NCBI RefSeq assembly: GCF_029962835.1
Contig: NC_080577.1
Coordinates: forward strand, 496,001-560,000
Direction: 5' to 3'
DNA: 64,000 nt
From: Magnolia sinica
Taxonomy: Eukaryota; Streptophyta; Magnoliopsida; Magnoliales; Magnoliaceae
This document shows, piece by piece, positions 35,446-45,309 of the stretch. A model generated the notes under the pieces. The model did no database searches. It worked only from the letters and a program-made list of their open reading frames with translations, and was not told where the DNA came from. The position numbers were made by a program, and so were the translations under genes. Positions within the stretch are counted from its first letter, which is position 1, and every line of letters begins with the position of its first letter.

Positions 35446-35721
35446 GGAAAAGGTACTATGCGCTCGACCTCACGATAAGCTCCCGTGAGGTCGAGCTGTG
35501 TGGGCCCTACTGTGATGCGTGTCGACCATCAACACCATGCATTTGATGGGTGCCCTCTAAATTATGGGATATCCCATTGACTTGATTTTTGAGACCTAGG
35601 CCCACGATGGAATGGTGCATCTGACTGATGGGGTAGATGTTCGAAACACATCACGGTGGGGCCCACACAGCTCGACCTCATGGGAAGGACTCATGAGGTC
35701 GAGCACATAGTACCTTTTCTC
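35446..35721. mobile_element. MITE with hairpin-bearing inverted ends
   Basis: Ends GGAAAAGGTACTATG and, at the right, CATAGTACCTTTTC. The inverted match runs about 75 bp inwards through GTGTGGGCCC. Inside each arm is a perfect 13-bp stem: 35462-35474 with 35484-35496, and 35670-35682 with 35692-35704, each around a 9-base loop. It is inserted in a TA microsatellite, so the target duplication cannot be read. No coding capacity. Confidence 0.85.
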
Positions 35722-35869
35722 ATTTTTCCATATATATATATATATAATATAATATAATATATTATAATATAACATAAAATATATAGAAAAGAGCCACCGT
35801 CCAAAGACCCCTGGATGCTCTGGACGGTGCATATATGGTTATGGTGGTGGTTCCACACGTGTGGCCCAC

Positions 35870-35873
35870 CACA

Positions 35874-35926
<53 letters not shown>

Positions 35927-35934
35927 GTATATAC

Positions 35935-35983
<49 letters not shown>
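35870..35983. repeat. Compound (GT)n-(TA)n-(GT)n-(GA)n microsatellite
   Basis: Four dinucleotide blocks in a row, about 110 bp in all. Confidence 0.9.
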
Positions 35984-35984
<1 letters not shown>

Positions 35985-36026
35985 GAAGGGCATCAACGTC
36001 CAGGCCCCTTTTCTTCTTCTTCTTTC

Positions 36027-36184
36027 TTTCATTCTTTTTTTTTAAATTTTTTTAGGTTAGCACATTAGTATACACATGTCAGTACACACACTCCATGTTA
36101 GCCACCCCCACTAGGGATCGATGCCAAGACCTCAAGTGTTGAAATAAGATATCTCCATTTAGTCTGCTAGTTGAGCTATGGATT
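36027..36184 (-). mobile_element. tRNA-derived SINE-like copy
   Basis: Read on the minus strand: an A-box-like TAGCTCAACTAGCAG near 36173, then a B-box-like GGCATCGATCCC near 36120, an AGTGGGGGTGGCTAACATGG body, and an A-rich tail (the T-rich run at about 36027-36052 on the plus strand). The order and spacing match tRNA-derived plant SINEs. No target duplication was found. Confidence 0.6.
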
Positions 36185-36276
36185 TGGGTGTGCACTTCAC
36201 GGTGGAGTCCCACCGTCCGTGATGGACGGTGTGGACAAAACACAAATTAGTGGGGCCCACTACATCAGAATGGATA

Positions 36277-36278
<2 letters not shown>

Positions 36279-36332
<54 letters not shown>
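36279..36332. repeat. (GA)n microsatellite
   Basis: An uninterrupted GA run of about 50 bp. Confidence 0.95.
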
Positions 36333-36333
<1 letters not shown>

Positions 36334-37239
36334 GGTGATGGAGGGACCCCGCCACTATGGGTCTCTTATGATTACAACATACATCAAAATGGGTCCCACC
36401 TACAAGTGGACCCTCAAATGCAAATCGATGGTAGAGCACCCACCTATCGGCCTCTTCCTCTAGCTCCTTGAACTTTTATGCTCCTTGCCTTCAACTTTGA
36501 TGGAGGTTGATGGAGTTTTGATAGTGGGGATGAGATGAGAGGGTGGAAAAGTGGACCACACTTGATGATTTGGGAGAACTTGGGAAGGCTTAGACATGGG
36601 GTGTTGCTTAGGAGGTTTGAGAAATGAGAGAGAGATAAGTGATGGGATGATATGGATGAGTGTTGTAAGGAAGGGAATGGGGAGGTAAGGTCTTGTTTGA
36701 AACTTTTGTAAAAGAGGGATGGGTAGGGGAGAGAGAGAGTTGACTTGTAGAAAAATGAGGGATCGATATTGGTACTTGAGGCATAGAGTGTACTTGATTG
36801 ATTGATGAGACATGTTGTAGAGATTCTCTCGAAATTCGCAACACGCGGCGTTTCTTTAGAATAAACGCGAGCCCACATCTTCTAACCTGGGTATCAGATC
36901 GGTGTGCGAGTCGCAGCATTGGAATCGCGGCGACGGCGCGGTCGCTAAAATACAAGTTTTGGGTCAAGCTGACTTTGGTATGTAGGACTCGGCTTAGGAT
37001 CATGCGCAAACGTCGGATACGGGTCAAAGGTTGCTAAAATTCGACCGAAAGGACCGCGGAAGCCTACGAAATGGTACGGTCTAGGATAAGGGCCTTACAT
37101 TAGGGGAAACCATCGTACATGTTTGATTCCATATAGTTTCGGATATTTTTGTATGAAACAACCATCATACAATTTTTTGTAGGATAAACCATTATACACG
37201 TATCAGCTTTATATATGTCTGTTCATCTAAGATTGATTG

Positions 37240-38400
37240 GATAAGTTTGTTCAGTTGTAAATTTTTATGGCTTTTGATTTTAGGATTTAGGTTCAGTTTT
37301 TTATTTGTATGGATATTGATTTCAAGTTTTAGTTTTTGATTTATATGGCTACTGATTTCAGGATTCAGGTTCAGTTTTCAATTTGTATGGCTATTGATTT
37401 CAGGTTTTAGTTTTCAATTTTTATGGTTGTTAATTTTTAGTTTACATATATTTGTTCAAGTTTAGGTTTTGTATAGTTGCTAATTTCGGGTTTGTGGTGT
37501 TCAATTTTAGATTTGTTTGACTACTGATTTTAGGATTGGGTGTTGATTTTTATTTATATAGATGTTGGTTTTAAGTTTGCGGTTCGAAAATAAAGACCAG
37601 GTATTGATTAGATTTGTTTGACAACTCACTTCAGGATTCAGTTTTTGTTTAGATTTGTATGCTTAATAGTTTCAGGTTTGACGTTTACATGTTTGTTTAG
37701 TTTTAGATTTGTTTTGAGTGTTGATTAAATTTGTTTAACTGGTCATTTTAGGTTTCTGTTTGTGTTTAGATTTGTATGGTTGCTAGTTCCAGCTTTGGGG
37801 TTTACATGACTATTCAGATTTAGATTTGTTTGGCTGCTCATTTCATGATTTAGGTCCAGTTTTAAATTTATTTGTCTACTCATTTCATGATTCAAGTTCA
37901 GTTTTAAATTTTTCTGCTGCTCGCTTTAGGTTTCAGTTTGTAATATTTTGTAGAATTGAGTCGATTGTTTGGCTGTTCATTTTGGATGCTTATTTCATGT
38001 TTCAGTTTCTAACATCTTACATGATTGAGTCGATTGTTTGGCTATTCATTTTGCATGCTCATTTTAAGTTTTGATTTAGTTCAATTGTTTGGTTAATCAT
38101 TATATGTTTTAGGTATTTATATGTATGTTCAATTTTTATTTTGCCTACTCATTTTAGGTTTCGGTTTGTAATATCTTACAAGATTGAGTCGATTGTTTGG
38201 GTATTCATTTTGTATGCTCATTTCAGGTTTTGGTTTTTAATATCTTACTGGTTCGAGTTGATTGTTTGGTTGTTTATTTTGCATGCTCATTTCAAGTTTT
38301 GATTTACTTCGATTGTTTGGTTGATCATCACAGGTTTTATGTATACATATGCATGTTCACTTTTAGATTTGTTTGGCTACTCATTTCAGGATGGGAGTTT
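37240..38400. repeat. T-rich degenerate minisatellite
   Basis: Repeated wording of the type ATTTGTATGGCTATTGATTT followed by CAGGTTTAGTTTT. Towards the end the wording is GATTGTTTGGCTATTCATTT followed by TGCATGCTCATTT. Units are roughly 50-100 bp and diverged. The array lies next to the solo LTR; similar wording at 32820-32858 shows the LTR landed near one edge of it. Confidence 0.65.
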
Positions 38401-38639
38401 ATGAGTATTTTCTGTTATTTTTTATAATAAGTTGTACGAGCTGAGCGATGAGCAGGATGGACGAGAGGAGTGATTGTCAAAATTTTCTTCAATTTCCTAT
38501 TGTTGTATATTGTGTAATTAGAAGCAAAGTAAGTTATACTTTTTTTTTTTGGTTCTTGATTACCTTTGCAACAACTACTTTTAGATGTATTTACTCTCGT
38601 TATCAATATAAAGTGTTTTCTTGATATGTATTTATGTGT

Positions 38640-39080
38640 GTGAATTACTATCGTGTGGGCCCCACCATTATATATTTGCGTGATCCTAGCCGGCCATTCA
38701 TTTTCGTATCTCATATTATGCCCTAGTGTAGAAAATTAGCCATATCATAGCGAGACATGGCCTACAACATCCTGTCCTTTCGGTGGGCCCCATCATTATG
38801 TATGTGTGTGATCGACCCCCACCCATTTACTTTTGCAACTCATATTATGGCTTCACACCCATCATTATGTATGTGTGTGATCGACCCCCACCCATTTACT
38901 TTTGCAACTCATATTATGGCTTCACACAAAAAATCAGCCAGATCATAACAATACATAGCTCACAACATACAAATAGGCCATTGGCTTTTTGGTGGGCCCC
39001 ACCGTTATGTATGTGTGTAATTTACCCCCACCCATCTACTTTGGCAACTCATATTATGGCTTCAGGCAAAAAAAAAATTC
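38640..39080. repeat. Tandem repeat with GTGGGCCCCA.CATTATGTATG units
   Basis: Three diverged copies (starting about 38655, 38782 and 38993) of a 130-210-bp block running from GTGGGCCCCACCATTATRTA to CTCATATTATG. Within the middle copy a 69-bp segment is exactly or almost exactly duplicated (38791-38859 and 38860-38928). Confidence 0.8.
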
Positions 39081-40728
39081 AACAACATCTTAGCCATATG
39101 TGGCTCACATTAATAAAACCAACTTCGGATGATAAACACCATTGAAATCTTCCTGTGACAAACGTGATCGTCCGTGAGATGGCCTAACAAAATAAATGGA
39201 TGACATGAATCACTTTGTATGCTAAAGCTGAGCTCCAAAAACTGTGACAAGAGTAAGCTCCAAAAATTGGAGTCTAATTGTGAATATAACCGGCAACAGG
39301 AGAAAAATGGTCTTTCCAAGATTTTAAAGGCGCCTTTCTGTCAGAAATCATTAGTAAAAGTTAAATAGTATGTTTTTTTTTATCATATTTTTAAATAGTA
39401 GGTGAGTTTTCATAAATATTTCTAAATCAGGTGTGTATTAAAAAAAAAACAAAAAAAAAAAAAGTTAGTATGTAAATAACCTTATCTTCTGTTTTTTTTC
39501 CCTGACATACCCGTTTCTATTGAGTGTTGCATCTTTTCCGCGCTGGGGTGTATGTGATTTGGGGTACATGCTATCCCGTGTGAACGTGTTAGCAGGAGTG
39601 GAGGTGAAATATGGGGACGGTCCAGGTCTATCATATTGCAATACGCTATGAAAATAGGAAGCAACCGGTATGGCGTTGAAAACTTCACATGGCGTCTACC
39701 TATTTCTAACATTGTACCTCAACTCGAGTGGTCAGATCATCCTACGGTCATATCCATATGATGGATGACTTGAATCTTGATTCGTTGTAGGAGAGAGGCA
39801 TATGTTAGTGGCGTGTAGATGGGATGCCGTGCGTGTGGGTTACGGAAAACTTATTCATAGTCTTCTTCATGCATTGGTCAACCTTTTAGAAAATGAGAAA
39901 GTTTTTATATACTCCTGCGGAGTGTGATTGTTGACACGCAGGCACTAATTTGAGGGGTTACATAGGTGATTGGTAGATATTTAGTGGGCAGTTTAGATGA
40001 AAAATACCAACCCATCGGTGGACATTTAATGGGGCCTGGTTTGGTAATCCACATTCAACTCAAGGGTCATGATAGGTCTTAATCTTGGTGGCTTGGATCT
40101 TCCAAGATGGGAGAATCTGGTCCATCCCCACTGGGAATCAGCAGATCATTGGCATGGCCAAACATTGGCCCACTTTTAGAATTGACAAGTCATGAATCAT
40201 GGGTAAATTGGATGAGTCAAGTGATTAGAGGTTTTTAATAAGCCTAACTTCAATTTATTTTTATTTTTCATTTTTAGGGATATCTATCTATAGTTATCTC
40301 AATTAATTGGAATAATGCTTAGATAACGATGAGAATAATGATGTTGATGATAATGGTGATCCTCTGTATGCAATAAATCTTAAATTGAAACATAATGGTG
40401 GATCCAATGATTCTATTTAAACTAAGACATGTTAATTGATGGGAGCCATTAACAAGTGTCTTTAAACCATGGTGACTCATTAAATGATTGGATCAGGCCA
40501 ATGGCCTGGGCTGGGATAGGCAAATGTGGCCAAGCCAGGGCAGGGTTGCAGGGTCCATTGCCATGCATGCCTACACAACAGCTCCAAGTCTAAGCTTGGA
40601 AAAGTTGGATGGGTCCAAGCTGACATACTCTTAACGGAAAATGCCTATTTTAGAGGAGTATGTTCCCAATCAATTCATCGATGTTGATGAGGTGGGTCAT
40701 CCATGCATAATAAATTGATATTTAATAA

Positions 40729-40731
<3 letters not shown>
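39081..40731. other. Intergenic, no gene seen
   Basis: Contains poly-A tracts near 39438-39463 and ordinary AT-rich sequence. No open frame has recognisable similarity. Confidence 0.4.

Positions 40732-40777
<46 letters not shown>
40732..40777. repeat. (TA)n microsatellite
   Basis: An uninterrupted TA run of about 45 bp. Confidence 0.95.
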
Positions 40778-41970
40778 CCAGCAAGCTGCAGGCAAGATGC
40801 ACGTGTTGTGTAACTGATGATTGGAATGGATGCACATTAAGTGAGAGCAGTCCACTTAATTCAATTTTATTGCGTTGGAGGGGATTGATTGGGACCGTTG
40901 ATCTAGCGGTTTATCCTATCGATTCCACATTGCCTTAAGTTGCCTTTAAAGTTGCAGTGGTCCATTGATTCCCTGAACATTCGATGATTGCAACTTTTTG
41001 GTCCACCAAATCAAGAGTTGAATAAAGTACCCAATTGATAGAGATAGACCTATGTGAGGGCGGCTTCATAGAGCGGTCCAAGGTGGGGAAGATTTGAATC
41101 TTATATGGGGAGTGCCCTGCAAATGAGTGGTCAAGAGAGAATAGATGGGATGTCATATAAAGGGAGGAGCTTTGACACCCCAATAACGTTTCACTTCTTC
41201 CATCAAATAAAAACAGGTAGCTGAGAAATTCTCATCTTTTGAAGGATGATAGACTATAATCTTCACCGCTACTCTCATAGCAGGAATGGGCTAAACACCT
41301 AAAGCCTCTTCCCACTTTACCTCTTCACCTCTTTTATTTCCTCATTGGCTTACCTGTAGAGGATTTTTTTACTCTCTTTTTTTTTTTATTTCAAATGAAG
41401 TGTGCGCCTGGTCCGTGTAGTAGTGCAACACAAGGGGGACGCTTGAGGCCCCAGCAGCAAGCTCCTGTGACTGCCCCTACCCCACAAGAAATTAATTTAA
41501 TCTTATGAAATTTTCAGGCATCCCCCATGGAAGGAGAGATCTACCACATAATAAATTTGGGTCATTGAAACAAAACCCAATTCCAATGGCTAAAGTCCTG
41601 ACATATCACATTATAAAATAGGCTGTGATGTATTCGAGTAAACCTCATGTATAAACCTGGCTGTAAATTTCTGGTGGCCCATAACTGCTTATTAGCTCCA
41701 AAAAGCCTAATAGTCTGCCACAGCCCACTTTCAAATCAACTGATCAGGCTAGCCCATTGGATCTCTAGGCCTGGCTTCTGACTAGATCCAGGAGCTCATT
41801 TCTTGGGCCAGGATGAAAATTTCAGACTTGATTACTTACCAAACTCGGATTGGGTCAAAGGCAATTTGTCTTTTCTATTGGACCAAGCTGAACTTAGCCC
41901 AAAACATAATAACAATATTGATTACTAATCGCGTGATCTATACACTACTACAAAAAGTGACAATTGCAAG
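40778..41970. other. Intergenic, no gene seen
   Basis: No recognisable coding region, RNA gene or element end. Confidence 0.35.
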
Positions 41971-42074
41971 TAGGGCTGTCCACGGGCCAGGCTGGGGTAG
42001 GTCTCGGCCTGGATTTTGAACTGTTTCGGGCCGGGCCATCGAACCCTCCCTTGCCCGGCCCATTGACACCCCTA
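41971..42074. mobile_element. 104-bp miniature hAT-like element
   Basis: Starts TAGGGCTGTCCACGGGCC and ends GGCCCATTGACACCCCTA, which are imperfect inverted copies. Flanks ATTGCAAG (41963-41970) and GTTGCAAG (42075-42082) differ at one of eight bases, fitting a hAT-type 8-bp duplication. Confidence 0.8.
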
Positions 42075-42189
42075 GTTGCAAGTCACACCATATTATGATT
42101 CCCCTCTGGTCAAATATGTATATACTACTACTTCAAGGGTGTTTTACTAAATTCCTAGATGCTTTTACAAAGCTTATTCTAGACTTTCG

Positions 42190-42666
42190 TGTGTAGGCCC
42201 AACCATGATTTAGAAACCACATCCACTCCATTCATAAGGTGCGCCCTTTCAAGTTAGCCCAAATCCACTCCATCCATGAGGTGCACCCTTTCAATTTCGC
42301 CAAACGTCACAAAATTCTGGTAGATCCATTAGACGTGAGACACACCATAGGGAAGCGTTGGGATGAGAACATCCATCATTAAAAGCTTTTAGATTAGATC
42401 TGAGGCTAATGTATTTTTCTTTATGACCTTCGATCCATTCACAAAATGTGTCCTAACATGATGGATGAACAGCCCAAAAATCATGCCATTCCAAAACTCA
42501 AATGGGCCATACAGGGTGATTTTAGAGGTTTTAGGCATGATTTCGCATGGTCTGTCCCACCTGAGTTTTGGTCCGTCTGATATTTGGGCTCCATGGAGAA
42601 TATGACGTGGCTCATCATGGATGGAGTGGATTTCGTAGACACATCATGGTAGGTCCCACCCACAAA
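42190..42666. mobile_element. TIR element, about 475 bp
   Basis: The left end GTGTAGGCCCAACCATGATT and CCACATCCACTCCAT are mirrored by GGATGGAGTGGATTTCGTAG and ATCATGGTAGGTCCCACCCAC at the right. The core has the CATCCATCATTAAAAGC and CATTCACAAAATGTGTCC blocks usual for these short repeats. Non-coding. Confidence 0.6.
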
Positions 42667-42679
42667 ATTGTACTACGAT

Positions 42680-43870
42680 AGAAGATGTTTGATAGCTGAT
42701 CTAGAATGTTCATCTTGGAGGCCTACCTTAGATTTTCCATCACTCTTAAAAGTTACTTAAGTTGGATTATCCTAACCATTTCTTAATGGATAATAAAGAG
42801 ATAATATATTTATTTGACTGAAAAGGAGAATAATACAATAACTGATCTGGGCCATCCATCAAGTGGGACATACCTTTGATTTCACATCCATCCTAGAAAA
42901 TCATGGAATGGCTATGAAAATGGATGGTCTGTATTGATTATAATAAACATCCGCTCAATGATTTGGATTATCCATCATGTAAGGCCCACCTTTGGTTGTT
43001 GGTCACTCTTAATGTCACTTTGATTAGATGGTCCCATCCATCGGATCAATGCCAGGAAAATGGATGGTTTCTATGATTAGAATAGATAAACTTTGACTAT
43101 TGATTTAGATAATTTATCATGTGAGGCCAACCATTCATGCTTGTCCCCTCACAAATTACTTCAATTGGATGATCTAAAACCATCCAATCAATTTCTACAA
43201 AAATGGATGGTCCATATTGATTATAACTTAAGTCTGATCATTGATCTAGATAGTCCATCATGTGGGCCCACCTTTATTTATTTGTCCCAAATTACTTTAA
43301 TGAGATGATCCTAGCTATTTGGTCACGGGTTTAAAAAATTGAATAGTCTATATTAATTATAATAAAGTCCATTCATCCATCACGTGAAGCTTACCTTTGA
43401 TTGCTCCTACTTCCTAGAAGTTGGATGATCTTAGATATTTAATCAATTCCTAGGATGATAGACAACCTATATTAATTATAATTGGTGGCTAACATAGAAG
43501 TGTGAACTGACAGTGGGTGTACTAACAAGCTAACCAAATATATATATAATAATTAAATAATCCACTTGAACTAGCCATCCTATTGGGTACACATTTGATT
43601 CCCATTTGTTCCAAAAATAAATAGGTTGATTGGATGATTTTCCTATCAGATTAATGGTAAAATAAATGGTTCACATTGATTACAATAGAGAAGGTTCAAT
43701 CATTGATTTATACCATCTAATCACTTGCTAGGAAAATTGATTGTTCATAATCATTATGATGGAGAATGTCTAATAATTGATTTAGATTGTCCATCATGTG
43801 AGACTCAACTTTAATTGAATCTTCCTCCCAAATGATACCTTTGATTGTTGTTATGTGTTTATGCGCATTT
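42680..43870. repeat. Degenerate tandem array, period about 150-180 bp
   Basis: Six to seven diverged copies of a unit containing TTGATTTAGATNRTCCATCA, GTGAGGCCCACCTTT, TTGGATGATCCTAGCCATC and AAAATGGATGGTCCATATTG in constant order. It looks like a decayed satellite-type or expanded-intron repeat. Edges are approximate. Confidence 0.65.
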
Positions 43871-45309
43871 GTGTGAGAGATACGTGATTAAAATTTTATA
43901 AACCTTAACTAGCTCCTTGTTTTTTACCTGAAATTTCTGTCTTAATTTTGGAAGAGAATTTGCAATTCATGAAGTTTTCCCATGGAGACCAAATACCCAT
44001 ATTTAAAATAAAAGTATATACAATGTCAATTTCAAAAAAAAATAAAAATAATACTAGTTAATTTTTAATTTTTCATGTTACCTAAAATCACCTTATATTT
44101 GCCACCAAAATCAGCTAATTTACAGAATTAACCTCAGTGAAGGATGGCCAAGTGAATAGATATAATATGCATGCTGGTGCATATATAAAGTTGTACGCAC
44201 GCCAGTCTCATGGTATATGTGCCAAAAGTATATGTGTAGACTGAAATTATGAATCTAGTGGTCCGCCACCTTGATGGACTGTGTGCCATTAAAATCAGTC
44301 CAACCATCTGCATACTATAAAGTTCGTTGGTTGGATGTGGACCGCAGATGTAATTATTCATATTGCAGACTGTTAATCAGATTACCACTACAATCTATAC
44401 TTAGGAAACCAAAAGCTCATCTCAACTCAAAGACTTGAATGACTCTTTACTTGATGACTTACCTAATATATATAAAAAATTAAATTAAATATCTTCATAT
44501 TTAATAACATAAAATAGTAGTTACAAGGAATGTAAGACAATTGAAATTCAATAACAAAGCATGTCGTGTGGTAAAAAATCCTGTTTGGCTGAGGGTGTGA
44601 AGCTTCCTGTCTTCTCCTTTTTATTAAAAAGGAAGAAAATCCAACTTGACTAAGAGAGTGGATTTTCACCAAACAACCGTAAGTCACACGGACTCAGGCC
44701 AAATTGGATTTTCACCACAGAACCGTAAGTCACACACAATTGGGCTGAGTCAGCGAGCCAACGAGGTATCAAATTCTCCAATGACTTACCTCAAATCTGG
44801 TCATGTAGAGTAGGCTTGATTGAGTTTCAATCAGTCAACAAGTCTTAGAACTTTGCTACAATCCTATCCCTAATTAAGACTTTTGTGATATGGTCCACTC
44901 TATCCACGAGAGTTCCCACCACAGCAATTGGTCCTATTTGTACAATTAGAAACTCCAATCCGTGTATTGTATATTTCTAGCCTGAGCATTATATAACATT
45001 TCTTTACATCAATGGTCAGGATCATAGATTTTCGGTGCATGGATTTTATGCAGTGAGACCTACAATACTCCAAACCGGTGAATAATGGGCTGCACTTGTA
45101 TAAAGTGAAAGCCCGAATGGTATTTTACACTCTTTATACCTGAGAACTGTATAATACCTATTGAAACCGATGGTTTGGATCACAGCCCTCTTAGGATCTT
45201 TCTATCTGAGGAAGATACAGTGCATGGAACACACACGGTAGGGCCATTGTACCAATGGTTGGATCAATAGACTACAGGATCCACTCAAACAAATTAAAAG
45301 TGGGAGTTG
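43871..45309. other. Intergenic, no gene seen
   Basis: AT-rich. A CCGTAAGTCACACGG/CCGTAAGTCACACAC sequence with preceding TTTTCACCA is repeated near 44663 and 44712 (about 50 bp apart). No coding region is recognised. Confidence 0.4.

Larger units (their letters stand above)
32859..37099. mobile_element. 4.24-kb solo LTR, probably Ty3/gypsy (Ogre/Tat-size class)
   Basis: Starts TGTCACGCCTCGAACTCGG and ends AAGGGCCTTACA, so it has TG...CA termini. The 5 bp outside match exactly: TTAGG at 32854-32858 and at 37100-37104. No primer site, polypurine tract or pol domain lies between the ends, so this is a single LTR left after recombination. LTRs of this size are known from Ogre/Tat-type gypsy elements; the family assignment is inference. 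It has been enlarged by later insertions (a MITE at 35446-35721, a SINE-like copy at 36027-36184, TIR-repeat remnants and simple repeats), so the original LTR was shorter. It is a fossil. Confidence 0.8.

Noticed and set aside
36444-37027. Three overlapping minus-strand frames of 117-144 codons
   Set aside because: They lie inside the solo LTR, are rich in Ser, Leu and Pro from CT-rich sequence and match no family.
38783-39145. A 120-codon frame with an internal protein repeat
   Set aside because: The repeat comes from the 69-bp DNA duplication in a non-coding tandem repeat; there is no family match.
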